A stretch of DNA of 64,000 nt from the NCBI GenBank assembly GCA_902764705.1, contig CACWWZ010000003.1, positions 1 through 64,000 of the forward strand, given 5' to 3'. Source of the stretch: an uncultured Prevotellaceae bacterium. Its GTDB lineage: Bacteria > Bacteroidota > Bacteroidia > Bacteroidales > Bacteroidaceae. The notes below the pieces were generated by a model. It saw nothing but the letters and a program-made list of their open reading frames with translations. It had not been told where the DNA came from and did not search any database. Position 1 is the first letter of the stretch. Each line of letters starts with the position of its first letter. Both the position numbers and the translations under genes were made by a program. Shown here in pieces: positions 8,239 to 17,868 of the stretch.

Positions 8239-9468
8239 ATGAAAGAAGAGCAGATATTAGTCCGCATTACAGGCCAAGATCGCCCAGGACTGACAGCCAG
8301 CGTGATGGGCATCCTAGCCAAGTATGACGCTCAGGTGCTGGACATTGGTCAGGCCGACATCCACAGCACGTTATCCCTGGGCATCCTGATTCGTATGGAT
8401 GAGATGAAATCGGGTCTGGCCATGAAGGAACTGCTGTTCAAGGCCACGGAACTGGGTGTCAACATCGGTTTCTCGCCCATCAGCGACGAGGAATACGAAG
8501 ACTGGGTGAGCCACCAGGGCAAGAACCGCTACATTCTCATGGTGCTGGGCCGACAGTTGGAAGCCCGTCAGATTGAGGCGGCAACACGTATCCTGGCAGA
8601 CCAAGGACTGAACATCGACTCCATTCTTCGCCTGACAGGTCGTAAAAGCATTATGAATCCCACAAAACATGTGCGGGCCTGCATACAGTTCTCGCTGCGT
8701 GGCGAACCCATCGACCGCCAGGAGATGCAGTCGAAACTGATGAAACTGTCGCAGGAGATGGAGATTGACTTCTCGTTCCAGAAAGACGACATGTTCCGTC
8801 GCATGCGCCGCCTGATCTGTTTCGATATGGACTCGACGCTCATCCAGACGGAGTGTATCGACGAGTTGGCCGAGCGCAACGGTGTGGGAGCCGAGGTGCG
8901 TGCCATCACGGAGAGTGCCATGCGTGGCGAGATAGACTTCAAGGAGAGTTTCACCCGTCGCGTTGCCCTGCTGAAGGGACTCGACGTCAGCGTTATGCAG
9001 GACATTGCCGAACATCTGCCCATCACAGAGGGCGTCGACCGCCTGATGAACATCCTCAAGACCTGTGGTTATAAGATTGCCATTCTGAGTGGCGGATTTA
9101 CCTATTTCGGAGAATATCTGCAACGCCGCTACGGCATCGACTATGTCTATGCCAACGAACTGGAAATCGGCGAGGACGGCAAGCTGACAGGCCGTTATGT
9201 GGGTGAGATCGTCGACGGACACCGTAAGGCGGAGCTCCTGAAACTCATCGCACAGGTGGAGAAAGTGAATCTGGCACAAACCATTGCCGTCGGTGATGGC
9301 GCCAACGACCTGCCCATGATTTCTGAGGCGGGCTTGGGTATTGCCTTCCACGCTAAGCCCCGTGTGGTGGCCAACGCCAAGCAAAGCATCAATACCATCG
9401 GACTTGACGGTGTGCTTTACTTCCTCGGCTTCAAGGACTCGTATTTAGGAGAGCAGGGGAAACTGTGA
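8239..9468 (+). CDS. serB: Phosphoserine phosphatase with two ACT domains
   Basis: The 409-aa protein begins with two ACT-type regulatory domains (about 5-85 and 97-175; ITGQDRPGLTASVMGILA, YILMVLGRQLEARQIEAATR) followed by a HAD-superfamily phosphatase. The nucleophile motif is DMDST at 196-200, and the later HAD motifs SGGFTYF and GDGANDLPMI are intact. It should catalyse the last step of serine synthesis from 3-phosphoserine in the cytoplasm; the ACT domains probably sense an amino acid. It lies within the rlmL-purD run, 39 nt after the peptidase stop. Confidence 0.93.
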   Translation: MKEEQILVRITGQDRPGLTASVMGILAKYDAQVLDIGQADIHSTLSLGILIRMDEMKSGLAMKELLFKATELGVNIGFSPISDEEYEDWVSHQGKNRYILMVLGRQLEARQIEAATRILADQGLNIDSILRLTGRKSIMNPTKHVRACIQFSLRGEPIDRQEMQSKLMKLSQEMEIDFSFQKDDMFRRMRRLICFDMDSTLIQTECIDELAERNGVGAEVRAITESAMRGEIDFKESFTRRVALLKGLDVSVMQDIAEHLPITEGVDRLMNILKTCGYKIAILSGGFTYFGEYLQRRYGIDYVYANELEIGEDGKLTGRYVGEIVDGHRKAELLKLIAQVEKVNLAQTIAVGDGANDLPMISEAGLGIAFHAKPRVVANAKQSINTIGLDGVLYFLGFKDSYLGEQGKL

Positions 9469-9498
9469 GAGAATTAAGAATTAAGAGTTAAGAAGATA
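9466..9498. repeat. Heptamer array between serB and purD
   Basis: Units GAATTAA, GAATTAA, GAGTTAA and GAAGATA, preceded by the partial unit TGAGA, fill the whole gap. The array starts on the serB stop codon and runs into the purD ATG. Confidence 0.7.
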
Positions 9499-10784
9499 TG
9501 AAAATTCTATTGTTAGGCAGTGGCGGACGTGAGCACGCACTGGCTTGGAAGATTGCTCAAAGTGAGAAATGTGAGAAACTGTATATTGCCCCAGGCAATG
9601 CGGGTACGGCAAATTGTGGCATCAATATCCCCATGAAGGCTGACGACTTCGAGGTCATCAAGCAATTCGTGGTAGCTGAGGATATCAACATGGTGGTCGT
9701 TGGTCCGGAAGACCCGTTGGTAAAAGGTATCTACGACGACCTGAAGGCTGACGAGCGCACGAAGCATGTGCCGGTTATCGGGCCCTCGAAGGCCGGTGCC
9801 GTGCTGGAAGGCTCGAAGGATTTTGCCAAGGCGTTTATGCAGCGCCACGACATCCCCACTGCCCGCTACGAGACGTTCGATGGTGAGCATCTTCAGGAAG
9901 GTTTGGCTTTCCTGGAGACGTTAGAAGCCCCCTACGTGCTGAAGGCCGACGGTCTCTGTGCCGGCAAGGGTGTGCTCATCCTCCCTACCCTCGAGGAAGC
10001 CAAGCGGGAACTGAAGGAGATGCTGGGCGGCATGTTTGGCAATGCTTCGAGCCGCGTGGTCATCGAGGAGTTCATGAGCGGCATCGAGTGCAGCGTCTTC
10101 GTACTGACTGACGGCAAGAACTACAAGATTCTGCCCGAAGCCAAGGACTACAAACGCATTGGTGAGCACGACACAGGCCTGAATACTGGCGGTATGGGCA
10201 GCGTGTCACCCGTCCCCTTCGCCACGAAGGAATGGATGCAGAAGGTGGAAGACCGCATCATCCGTCCGACGGTAGAAGGGCTGGCAGCCGACGGCATTGA
10301 CTACAAAGGCTTTATCTTCTTCGGACTCATCAACCGCACCAACACGCCGACTGGCGAGCCCGAGCCCTACGTCATTGAATACAACTGCCGCATGGGTGAC
10401 CCCGAGACGGAGAGCGTCATGCTGCGTCTGAAGAGTGATATCGTAGACCTCTTTGAGGGTGTCGCTGAGGGCAACCTCGACCTGCACAACATTGCATTCG
10501 ACGAGCGTGCTGCCGTCTGCGTCATGCTGGTCAGCGGTGGCTATCCGCAGGAATACAAGAAGGGATATCCCATCAGCGGCATTGAAAATGTCGAAGGTTC
10601 TATCGTCTTTCACGCCGGCACTGCCCTCAAAGATGGCGAGGTTGTCACAAACGGCGGACGTGTCATTGCCGTATCGTCGTATGGCAAAGACAAAGCCGAG
10701 GCCCTGCAGAAGTCATTCGAGGAAGCTCAGAAGATACAGTTTACCGACAAATACTTCCGTCGCGACATAGGCGCAGATTTGTAA
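9498..10784 (+). CDS. purD: Phosphoribosylamine-glycine ligase
   Basis: This is a full-length 428-aa GARS of the ATP-grasp superfamily. It opens with the N-domain motif [19 protein letters not shown], has the ATP-grasp segment [17 protein letters not shown] and the metal/phosphate-binding stretch [12 protein letters not shown]. It ligates glycine to phosphoribosylamine in the second step of IMP synthesis. It stands alone here, not in a pur operon, between serB (the serine/glycine branch, so a substrate link) and two membrane-protein genes; the next start codon is 8 nt downstream. Confidence 0.96.
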   Translation: MKILLLGSGGREHALAWKIAQSEKCEKLYIAPGNAGTANCGINIPMKADDFEVIKQFVVAEDINMVVVGPEDPLVKGIYDDLKADERTKHVPVIGPSKAGAVLEGSKDFAKAFMQRHDIPTARYETFDGEHLQEGLAFLETLEAPYVLKADGLCAGKGVLILPTLEEAKRELKEMLGGMFGNASSRVVIEEFMSGIECSVFVLTDGKNYKILPEAKDYKRIGEHDTGLNTGGMGSVSPVPFATKEWMQKVEDRIIRPTVEGLAADGIDYKGFIFFGLINRTNTPTGEPEPYVIEYNCRMGDPETESVMLRLKSDIVDLFEGVAEGNLDLHNIAFDERAAVCVMLVSGGYPQEYKKGYPISGIENVEGSIVFHAGTALKDGEVVTNGGRVIAVSSYGKDKAEALQKSFEEAQKIQFTDKYFRRDIGADL

Positions 10785-10791
10785 GAAAAAA

Positions 10792-11715
10792 GTGAAGAAA
10801 TACTTACAGAACAAAATTGCCGAAAGCAAGCTGGCTTTGCCCCTGACGATGGTCTATGCCGTCATCGTCTGGCTGGCCAGCGGGCTCTTTGGTGGAGAGT
10901 GGTGGATACAGTTCTTTTGTTTTTTCCTTGCGGCATTCCTAATGATGGAGTTGAACACTATCCATGCCCTCATCCGCATCTACTCACGCATGGTCAGTTG
11001 TGTATTCATCATACTTTTATGCATGATCTGTTTCCTATTTTCGTCAATTCCAGGTGCCATTACACAGATCTGCGTCATCGCTGCTACCATCTTGCTATTT
11101 AACGGCTATCAGGACAAAACATCGACTGGGTGGACCTTCTACAGTTTTCTGATGCTGGGGATTGCCTCTCTAACCTTTGTCCATATTTTGTTCTACCTGC
11201 CCATTCTGTGGTTCATCATGCTCTTCCAACTGCAATCATTATCATGGCGTACATGGACGGCATCACTTCTCGCCATCATCACGCCCTACTGGTTCTGGTG
11301 TTGCTGGCTGGGATGGAACGTAGATTTCACACCACTCTTCGACCATTTCCTGCCCTTGGGCGATTTCAGTCAGCCCTTCAACCTTTCCATGATTAACAAC
11401 CATCACAAGATTACCCTATTTTACGTCATACTGCTAGTCATCATCGGCATCACACACTACGTGCGCAAACACCACGACGACAAGATCCGCATCCGACTGC
11501 TTTATGGAGGATTTATGTGGATGTGCCTGACAACCGCCACATTCATACTCCTGCAACCGCAACACTACGATATGCTCATCCGTATCCTTATCATCAATAC
11601 CGCACCGCTGTTGGGGCATTTTCTGGCACTTACACATACCCGTCTGACCAACATCGCCTTTTTCATCATCATTGCTGTCACCCTTCTGATTACCGGCTAT
11701 AACATATGGATGTGA
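10792..11715 (+). CDS. Multi-pass membrane protein of unknown function
   Basis: The 307-aa protein has about eight or nine hydrophobic segments (for example LPLTMVYAVIVWLASGLFG, VSCVFIILLCMICFLF, AFFIIIAVTLLITGYNIWM) with short basic loops such as YVRKHHDDKIRIR. I recognise no family motif; it resembles unnamed Bacteroidetes inner-membrane proteins. The start at 10792 is GTG, 7 nt after the purD stop, and gives a basic N-terminus (MKKYLQNKIAESK) before the first membrane segment. The 3' end overlaps the next gene by 10 nt, so the two are probably translated together. Confidence 0.75.
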   Translation: MKKYLQNKIAESKLALPLTMVYAVIVWLASGLFGGEWWIQFFCFFLAAFLMMELNTIHALIRIYSRMVSCVFIILLCMICFLFSSIPGAITQICVIAATILLFNGYQDKTSTGWTFYSFLMLGIASLTFVHILFYLPILWFIMLFQLQSLSWRTWTASLLAIITPYWFWCCWLGWNVDFTPLFDHFLPLGDFSQPFNLSMINNHHKITLFYVILLVIIGITHYVRKHHDDKIRIRLLYGGFMWMCLTTATFILLQPQHYDMLIRILIINTAPLLGHFLALTHTRLTNIAFFIIIAVTLLITGYNIWM

Positions 11716-12158
11716 TCATCTCCCTGCTCATCAGCTATGGCTATTGGGGCATGCTCATCACGGCATTCGTTGCAGGCTCCTTCTTTCCGTTCTCCAGCGA
11801 AGCGGTGATGACGGGACTACTCGCCGCAGGGCTCGACCCGTGGCTACTCATCATCTATGGAACCATCGGAAACGTGGCGGGAGGAATGTTCAATTATTTC
11901 GTCGGTCGAATGGGACGTCTCGAATGGATTGAACGCTACCTGCACGTCAAACAAAAAGACCTCGACCGTGCCACACGTTTCATGGCTGGGCGTGGTGCAT
12001 GGATGGGATTCTTTGCCTTTGTACCTATCCTTGGTTCGGCCATCACCATCGTGCTCGGACTCATGCGTGCCAACATTCCCATCTCACTCACCAGCATCGC
12101 CATAGGCAAATTCCTGCGTTACGTCATCCTCGTCTACGGAGCGTCTTTGTTCCTATAA
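11706..12158 (+). CDS. YqaA/DedA-type small membrane protein (VTT domain)
   Basis: The 150-aa product is short for DedA proteins and closer to the YqaA subgroup. It has two re-entrant-like hydrophobic regions, including SFFPFSSEAVMTGLLAAGLD and GNVAGGMFNYFVGRMGR, and a later segment GFFAFVPILGSAITIVLGL; these positions match the conserved core of the VTT/SNARE-associated fold. DedA relatives act in lipid-carrier or phospholipid movement across the inner membrane, but this member's substrate is unknown. It overlaps the preceding membrane-protein gene by 10 nt. No terminator hairpin was found after it. Confidence 0.8.
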   Translation: MDVIISLLISYGYWGMLITAFVAGSFFPFSSEAVMTGLLAAGLDPWLLIIYGTIGNVAGGMFNYFVGRMGRLEWIERYLHVKQKDLDRATRFMAGRGAWMGFFAFVPILGSAITIVLGLMRANIPISLTSIAIGKFLRYVILVYGASLFL

Positions 12159-12270
12159 AAATCCTTTGTTTTTTGCCCGATTAATCGTACTTGACCTTTG
12201 GTCGAGATACTTTTTCGTATGAAAAATAAAGAAAAATAGTTTTTTTCTTTGTTGTTTACTCACTTATTCG

Positions 12271-12278
12271 TATCTTTG
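12271..12278 (+). promoter_or_regulatory. Promoter of the kdsA-kdsD operon
   Basis: The -7 box is TATCTTTG and a TTTG at 12248-12251 sits 19 bp upstream, the spacing expected for the Bacteroidetes -33 element. The leader before the kdsA ATG is about 20 nt. Confidence 0.7.
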
Positions 12279-12302
12279 CAAGGTTAAAGACAATTGTAAC
12301 TG

Positions 12303-13064
12303 ATGAAGCAAAAGATATTCATTGCCGGTCCCTGCGTGATAGAATCAGCCGAGCTGTTAGAAACCGTAGCAGCTAAACTGGTGGAAATCAACGGAAAACT
12401 GGGCATTGACATCATATTCAAGGCCTCGTTCGACAAGGCCAACCGCACATCGATAAGCTCGTTCCGCGGGCCCGGCATCGACAGAGGGCTGCAGATGCTA
12501 AACGACGTGAAGGAAAAATACGGGCTCCGCCTGTTGACGGACATCCACGAAGCCTGGCAAGCTGGACCTGCAGGGCAGGTAGTTGACGTATTGCAGATTC
12601 CGGCCTTCCTGTGCCGTCAGACCGACTTGTTGCTGTCCGCTGCCAAGACGGGTCGCACGGTGAACATCAAGAAAGCGCAGTTTCTGAGTGGCCAGGATAT
12701 GCGATACCCCGTAGAGAAAGCCCGCGACGCTGGCGCACAGGACGTGTGGTTGACTGAGCGCGGTAATATGATGGGATACAACAACCTGGTGGTGGACTTC
12801 CGTAACATTCCCGACATGCTGGACATCTGCGATACAGTGATTATGGACTGTACCCATAGTGTACAACGGCCAGGAGGAGCGGACGGCAAGACAGGAGGCG
12901 ACAGACGATTCGTGCCCCAGATGGCACTGGCCGCGAAAGCCTTCGGAGCCACAGGATGGTTCTTCGAGGTGCACCCCACCCCGGATCTGGGCTTGAGCGA
13001 CGCAGCAAACATGCTGGAGCTGGAGAAACTGGAAGGATTGATAAAAAAAATTATTTCGACATAA
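12303..13064 (+). CDS. kdsA: 3-deoxy-8-phosphooctulonate (Kdo-8-P) synthase
   Basis: The 253-aa enzyme has the class I DAHP-synthase/KdsA fold signature (IAGPCVIESAELLETVA near the start, FKASFDKANRTSI, SVQRPGGADGKTGGDRRFV). It condenses phosphoenolpyruvate with arabinose 5-phosphate to make Kdo-8-P for the LPS inner core. It is slightly shorter than the usual 260-285 residues but keeps the main motifs. The kdsD gene, which supplies its sugar substrate, follows directly. The last residues (IIST) and the stop codon lie inside an octamer array that continues up to the kdsD start. Confidence 0.95.
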   Translation: MKQKIFIAGPCVIESAELLETVAAKLVEINGKLGIDIIFKASFDKANRTSISSFRGPGIDRGLQMLNDVKEKYGLRLLTDIHEAWQAGPAGQVVDVLQIPAFLCRQTDLLLSAAKTGRTVNIKKAQFLSGQDMRYPVEKARDAGAQDVWLTERGNMMGYNNLVVDFRNIPDMLDICDTVIMDCTHSVQRPGGADGKTGGDRRFVPQMALAAKAFGATGWFFEVHPTPDLGLSDAANMLELEKLEGLIKKIIST

Positions 13065-13089
13065 CGATATTTCGATATTTCGACATAAA
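13053..13089. repeat. Octamer array spanning the kdsA stop and kdsD start
   Basis: Units ATTTCGAC, ATAACGAT, ATTTCGAT and ATTTCGAC plus the partial ATAAA fill 37 nt. The kdsA stop codon (13062-13064) is inside it and the kdsD ATG follows its last base. Confidence 0.75.
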
Positions 13090-14037
13090 ATGACAGTAAG
13101 AGAATACGCTATACAATGTATCAAGGACGAGGCACAGGCAGTGCTTGACCTGATACCGAAGATGGACGAAGACTTCGACCGCGCTGTGGAACTGATTATG
13201 CAGTGTCAGGGGAAGGTCATTGTCACTGGCGTCGGTAAGAGTGGACACATCGGAGCGAAGATTGCAGCGACACTGGCCTCGACAGGCACCCCGTCGTTCT
13301 TCATCAATCCGCTGGACGTCTATCATGGCGACCTCGGCGTCATGTCGAGAGGCGACGTGGTAGTGGCCATCTCGAACTCCGGACAGACTGACGAGCTGCT
13401 CAGATTCATACCGATGGTGCTCCACATGGAGATTCCCATCATCGCCATGAGCGGCAATCCGGAATCGCTGCTGGCCAAATACTCGACCTGTCACCTGAAT
13501 GTGAGCGTAGAAAAAGAGGCCTGTCCGCTGAACCTCGCACCCACCAGTTCAACGACAGCAACGCTAGTCATGGGCGATGCACTGGCCATAGCACTGATGG
13601 AACGCCGCAACTTCCAGCCTCAGGACTTCGCACAGTTCCACCCGGGAGGCGAATTGGGCAAGCGACTGCTCACTACCGCCCAGGACGTGATGCTGACGGA
13701 GAACCTGCCGTTGCTGACGGAAGAGATGCATTTGGGCGAGGCCATCATCCTGGTGAGCAAAGGCAAATTGGGACTGGGCGTGGCTATCAAGGACGGACAA
13801 ATCAGCGGACTCATCACCGACGGCGACATCCGTAGGGCGATGGAAAAATGGCAGGCAGAGTTCTTCGACAGAACCGTGGCCGACATCATGACCCGTAACC
13901 CGAAGAAGGTGAGTCCACAGGCCAAGATTGCCGAGATACAAAAGACAATGAACGAACATAAAATCCACAACGTGCTGGTTGTCGACAGCGAAAACCGACT
14001 GCTCGGAATCGTCGACAGATATGCATGTGTACTGTAA
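13090..14037 (+). CDS. kdsD: Arabinose-5-phosphate isomerase (KpsF/GutQ family)
   Basis: The 315-aa protein has an N-terminal SIS sugar-isomerase domain (about 35-170; VTGVGKSGHIGAKIAATLAS, AISNSGQTDE) and two C-terminal CBS domains (about 200-315; VMLTENLPLLTEEM and DIMTRNPKKVSPQAKIAEIQ). It interconverts ribulose 5-phosphate and arabinose 5-phosphate, the substrate for the KdsA step encoded immediately upstream; the operon therefore carries two consecutive steps of Kdo synthesis. The CBS pair probably gives nucleotide-linked control. A 69-nt gap with G/A-rich repeats separates it from the regulator gene. Confidence 0.95.
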   Translation: MTVREYAIQCIKDEAQAVLDLIPKMDEDFDRAVELIMQCQGKVIVTGVGKSGHIGAKIAATLASTGTPSFFINPLDVYHGDLGVMSRGDVVVAISNSGQTDELLRFIPMVLHMEIPIIAMSGNPESLLAKYSTCHLNVSVEKEACPLNLAPTSSTTATLVMGDALAIALMERRNFQPQDFAQFHPGGELGKRLLTTAQDVMLTENLPLLTEEMHLGEAIILVSKGKLGLGVAIKDGQISGLITDGDIRRAMEKWQAEFFDRTVADIMTRNPKKVSPQAKIAEIQKTMNEHKIHNVLVVDSENRLLGIVDRYACVL

Positions 14038-14106
14038 GGAGTTAAAGAAGTTAAGGAAGGCTGCGAAAGCAGGCTCGAACGAAGTTCAAGTTAAGAAGAA
14101 GAAGAT

Positions 14107-17100
14107 ATGAACAGACTGAAAAAAATATTGTTAGTCATCATGCTGGCACTACCGTTGACAGCAGCAGGCGTCTATTTGTTTAAAACCCTCGACGCCCGTA
14201 ACGGACTTATTAGCAGTCAGATTAACTGCGTGCTGAAAGACCAGCGAGGATATATGTGGTTTGGAACCCCTTCCGGACTGTACCGCTTTGACGGTTACAC
14301 GTTCAAGAACTTCCAAAGCAACTCGCAGGACGGCTCGTCGCTCCCTGACAGCTACATCATCAGTATTCAGGAGATGTTGGACGGCAACCTGTGGATCGAG
14401 ACTTCGGCAGGTTTCTGCGTGTACCACCCGCAGACAGAGAGTTTCGAGCGCGACATGAAGCAGATTTATGCCAGCATGGGTATTGAGGGAAAACCCAACG
14501 TCGTGTTCATTGACAGACACAAGAACTTCTGGGCCTCAATTCCAAACAAGGGTGTTGTGGCCTATAACATGCAACAGCAGACCAGTTACGAATTCGGATA
14601 TACGAATGACGCACATGGCATACCGCAGGGCCTCATCTGCTCACTCAGTGAGTGCCGCGACGGAGCCATTGCCGTCTATGAGGACGGACGAATGGTGTGC
14701 TGCGACATCATGCGCCAGCAGAACACCGTGTGGCAGACAGACTACATTGCTCAGCAACACCTGCGCAAGAGCAAGTCGCTGAAGGCCTTTGCCGACCAGC
14801 TGGACAACATCTGGCTCTACGGACAGGGAACACTGATGGTTTACAACAAGAACACCAACACGTGGAATACCACCATTGGAGATCAGCTGGGACTGACGAG
14901 TGTGGCCGTCGACCATAGCGTGAACGGTATGACCGGCGACAGCAACGGCAATATCTGGGTAGGTACGGACCGCTCAGGCCTTATCCGCATCAATGTGAAC
15001 ACCCACGAGATAGAAGCGGTCCAGCCGCGTGGCGTTAACCCGCGGCGCATTGACAGCGAAATTATGCCCATACAAAGCGTCTACGTCGATGACACAGACT
15101 TGCTGTGGGTAGGTACCGAGAAATCCGGTGTGGCATATTACGGTGGAAATATCTACAAGTTCTCCAGCGACCTCATCGGTGACATCACCGCCATAGCCCA
15201 AACCAACGATAGTACCATCTGGTATGGTACGGGCAATCGTGGTGTTATTGGTTACGACGGGCCATTGGCCAGTACGAAGGTGTCTTGCATGGCCACCACC
15301 CCTGACGGTAGCCTGTGGGTAGGTTCGAGACAGAACGGACTAACACGCATCCAGAACGGAACGGGGAAAATCTACTCTGCGGCACGCGACAGTTTGAAGA
15401 CTCTTATCGACGACCACGTCAACGCCCTGTGTAGCGATAAGTCGGGCAACCTGTGGATTGCCACCAACGGAGGTTTGCAGGTGTATAACCCGAAGATGGA
15501 CACCTTCTCGGCATACACCCGCGAGAACGGTATGCTGAATACGAACAACATCACCGCGCTTTTTTACGGGCAGAACAACCGCATGTTAATCGGTACGTCG
15601 GAAGGAATGGTCATTCTGGACCTCTCGACACGTGAGAAAACGGTGCTGACGGGTAACTCGACCAATATCCAGACGTTCACGAACAACTATATCACCCAGA
15701 TTTACGAGGATTCCCGCGGACTCATCTGGATTGGAACACGTGAAGGTTTGAATATTCTCAACACGGTGAAGGACGAGGTGAGCCACCTGACGGAAAAGAA
15801 CGGCCTTTGCAACAACTCCATCTGTGGTATCGCCGAGGACAAGAACCATAATATCTGGGTTTCGACCAGCAACGGTGTGAGCCGCGTAGTGACTCAACGC
15901 GACTACGAGGACGGCTCGTTCAACTACGGACTCTACAACTACAGCATTTACGACGGCCTGCAAAGCAACGAGTTCAATATGGGTGCCATCTTGGCAACAA
16001 CGAATGGTGAAGTGCTGTTTGGAGGATTGTATGGTGTCAACAGGATTCGCCATTCTGCGAAAGACGACCAGGAGTCATTGCCGCGTGTCATGCTGACGCA
16101 GCTGTTTATCGGCGAGGAAGAGATTCTGACAGGTCATGAATATGGCGGACGCATCATTCTGGCATCAGCCCTGAACGAAACCAATAAGATAGAACTGGCC
16201 AATAGCCAGAACACGTTGACTATCAAGTTTGCAGCAGGAAACTACAACCAGGGCGAACGCCTGCAGTTCATGTATTGGATGGAAGGTCTGGAGAACGACT
16301 GGCGCAACGGTGACGCACTGCTGCATGGCGTTAAATTCCGCAATCTGGGCAGTGGCACCTACACGCTGCACGTCAAGGCCGTCAGTGCCGATGGTGCAGT
16401 GAGCAATCAGGAACGTACGCTGGAAATCACCATCGACCGTCCCTGGTGGATATCATGGTGGGCTCTGACGGTATATGTCATCATAGCCATCCTCGTACTG
16501 GCCATCTGGCGCTATGGTTTCAAGAAAATCAGGAAAATATGGAGAAGCAAGCGTACCGTTATCGACGAATTGAAACGTCAGCGCGAGGAAATCAAGAATA
16601 CCAGTGAGGACCTGCGCCAGCCTATGGCTCGCATGACAACCATCATCGGCTCGCTGGCCGAGAAGGAACAGACGATGGAGGGCCGCGAACAGCTCAACTC
16701 ACTGCACTTCCAGCTGCTGCAAGTCATTACCCGTATTTCGGAGATGCAGCAGACGCTGGAAAATCCGGAGAAGAAAGCCGAATCTACCGCCAAGGACCGC
16801 ATGGAGCTCAACGAAAGAGGCGAGGTGGCTATGATATCGAATTCTACCGCAAAGGAACTTACCGCAGAAATCAGAACCTTCAAGGTCGATTCACAGGCGA
16901 AGAAGTTCATCGTGGTATTCATCGATTCAAACCACGAATTCCTGAGTTTCGTCAACGCCCATCTGCGCGACGTCTACGATTTCCACGTCTACGACAATAT
17001 CAAGGATGCCCTGCCCGACATCGAAATGCTTAATGCCGACCTCGTCGTTTGTAAGCAGGATATGGACGTGATGACCGGTAGTGAGCTGTGTACTCGCTTC

Positions 17101-17865
17101 AAAACCGATCCACGCAGAAGAAAGACCAAGTTCGTGCTGTTGACCGACGGTGTGCTGTCGCAACAGGATATGGTCGACCAGAGCATCACCCTGGCAGCCG
17201 ACGACTATCTGGCCAAGCCGTTTAACATTCAGGAAGCTGTCCTGCGTTTCAACAAACTGATGGGTCTCGCACCTATTGAAATGGAGAGCAACGCCATCGA
17301 GGGTGAAGAGACGCGCCGCCTGGAGAGCCATAACGCCAGTATGACCACCGCTACCTTCAACTATGACGATGAAGGTAACGAACAGCGTGCTGACGGCGAG
17401 GATGCAGAGACCATCGCACCCCACGAGCAGGAAGAGGTTCAGCCCAAGCAGAGCGATTCCCAGAACACTGGCGGCGAGTTGATGCGACAGTACTATGGCG
17501 GCAACACCATCGGCGACTACTCGATGAGCGACGCCATGGACCAGCAGCTGATGCGTAACATCGAACAGTTCGTGCTGCAGAACATGAGTCGTGGCCAGAT
17601 CAGTCTCGAGGAGATGGCCTCAGCCATGGGCATGGGCCGCGTGCCGTTCTATCACAAGGTGCGTGCCATCACGACGAAGACCCCTGCCGAGATTGTGCGC
17701 GACTTGCGACTGAAACATGCCTGCACCCTGTTGGTCAACACCAATATCAACATGAGCGAGCTGGCCATCAACGTCGGATTCATGACTGCCGAGAACTTTG
17801 CCAACATCTTCAAGGACAAGTTTGGAATGACGCCGCTAGAGTATCGTATGAAATACAAGAAATAG
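14107..17865 (+). CDS. Hybrid two-component-like regulator lacking phosphotransfer residues (propeller, AraC output)
   Basis: The 1252-aa protein has the outline of a Bacteroidetes HTCS: an N-terminal membrane/signal segment, ligand-sensor propeller repeats (about 30-690, repeated units like GNLWIATNGGLQVYNP), a Y_Y_Y domain (about 710-775) and a transmembrane helix (about 781-803). The DHp remnant reads NTSEDLRQPMARM, placing Glu834 where SHELRTPL has the phospho-acceptor His. There is no ATPase domain: only about 45 residues separate the DHp remnant from the receiver. The receiver (about 932-1055) reads DLVVCKQDMDVMTG, with Lys983 in place of the phospho-acceptor Asp, and FIDSN for the acidic pair; the Thr and Lys of the switch remain. 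The AraC helix-turn-helix domain (about 1145-1252) is intact. It lies downstream of kdsA-kdsD and 3 nt before the phospholipase-D-like gene. Confidence 0.88.
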   Translation: MNRLKKILLVIMLALPLTAAGVYLFKTLDARNGLISSQINCVLKDQRGYMWFGTPSGLYRFDGYTFKNFQSNSQDGSSLPDSYIISIQEMLDGNLWIETSAGFCVYHPQTESFERDMKQIYASMGIEGKPNVVFIDRHKNFWASIPNKGVVAYNMQQQTSYEFGYTNDAHGIPQGLICSLSECRDGAIAVYEDGRMVCCDIMRQQNTVWQTDYIAQQHLRKSKSLKAFADQLDNIWLYGQGTLMVYNKNTNTWNTTIGDQLGLTSVAVDHSVNGMTGDSNGNIWVGTDRSGLIRINVNTHEIEAVQPRGVNPRRIDSEIMPIQSVYVDDTDLLWVGTEKSGVAYYGGNIYKFSSDLIGDITAIAQTNDSTIWYGTGNRGVIGYDGPLASTKVSCMATTPDGSLWVGSRQNGLTRIQNGTGKIYSAARDSLKTLIDDHVNALCSDKSGNLWIATNGGLQVYNPKMDTFSAYTRENGMLNTNNITALFYGQNNRMLIGTSEGMVILDLSTREKTVLTGNSTNIQTFTNNYITQIYEDSRGLIWIGTREGLNILNTVKDEVSHLTEKNGLCNNSICGIAEDKNHNIWVSTSNGVSRVVTQRDYEDGSFNYGLYNYSIYDGLQSNEFNMGAILATTNGEVLFGGLYGVNRIRHSAKDDQESLPRVMLTQLFIGEEEILTGHEYGGRIILASALNETNKIELANSQNTLTIKFAAGNYNQGERLQFMYWMEGLENDWRNGDALLHGVKFRNLGSGTYTLHVKAVSADGAVSNQERTLEITIDRPWWISWWALTVYVIIAILVLAIWRYGFKKIRKIWRSKRTVIDELKRQREEIKNTSEDLRQPMARMTTIIGSLAEKEQTMEGREQLNSLHFQLLQVITRISEMQQTLENPEKKAESTAKDRMELNERGEVAMISNSTAKELTAEIRTFKVDSQAKKFIVVFIDSNHEFLSFVNAHLRDVYDFHVYDNIKDALPDIEMLNADLVVCKQDMDVMTGSELCTRFKTDPRRRKTKFVLLTDGVLSQQDMVDQSITLAADDYLAKPFNIQEAVLRFNKLMGLAPIEMESNAIEGEETRRLESHNASMTTATFNYDDEGNEQRADGEDAETIAPHEQEEVQPKQSDSQNTGGELMRQYYGGNTIGDYSMSDAMDQQLMRNIEQFVLQNMSRGQISLEEMASAMGMGRVPFYHKVRAITTKTPAEIVRDLRLKHACTLLVNTNINMSELAINVGFMTAENFANIFKDKFGMTPLEYRMKYKK

Positions 17866-17868
17866 TCA

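Noticed and set aside
9466-9498. Purine or glycine riboswitch before purD
   Set aside because: Only 29 nt separate serB and purD, all of it repeat array, leaving no room for an aptamer.
13065-13089. Independent promoter for kdsD
   Set aside because: The short gap is an octamer array and has no TAnnTTTG box; kdsD is better explained as cotranscribed with kdsA.
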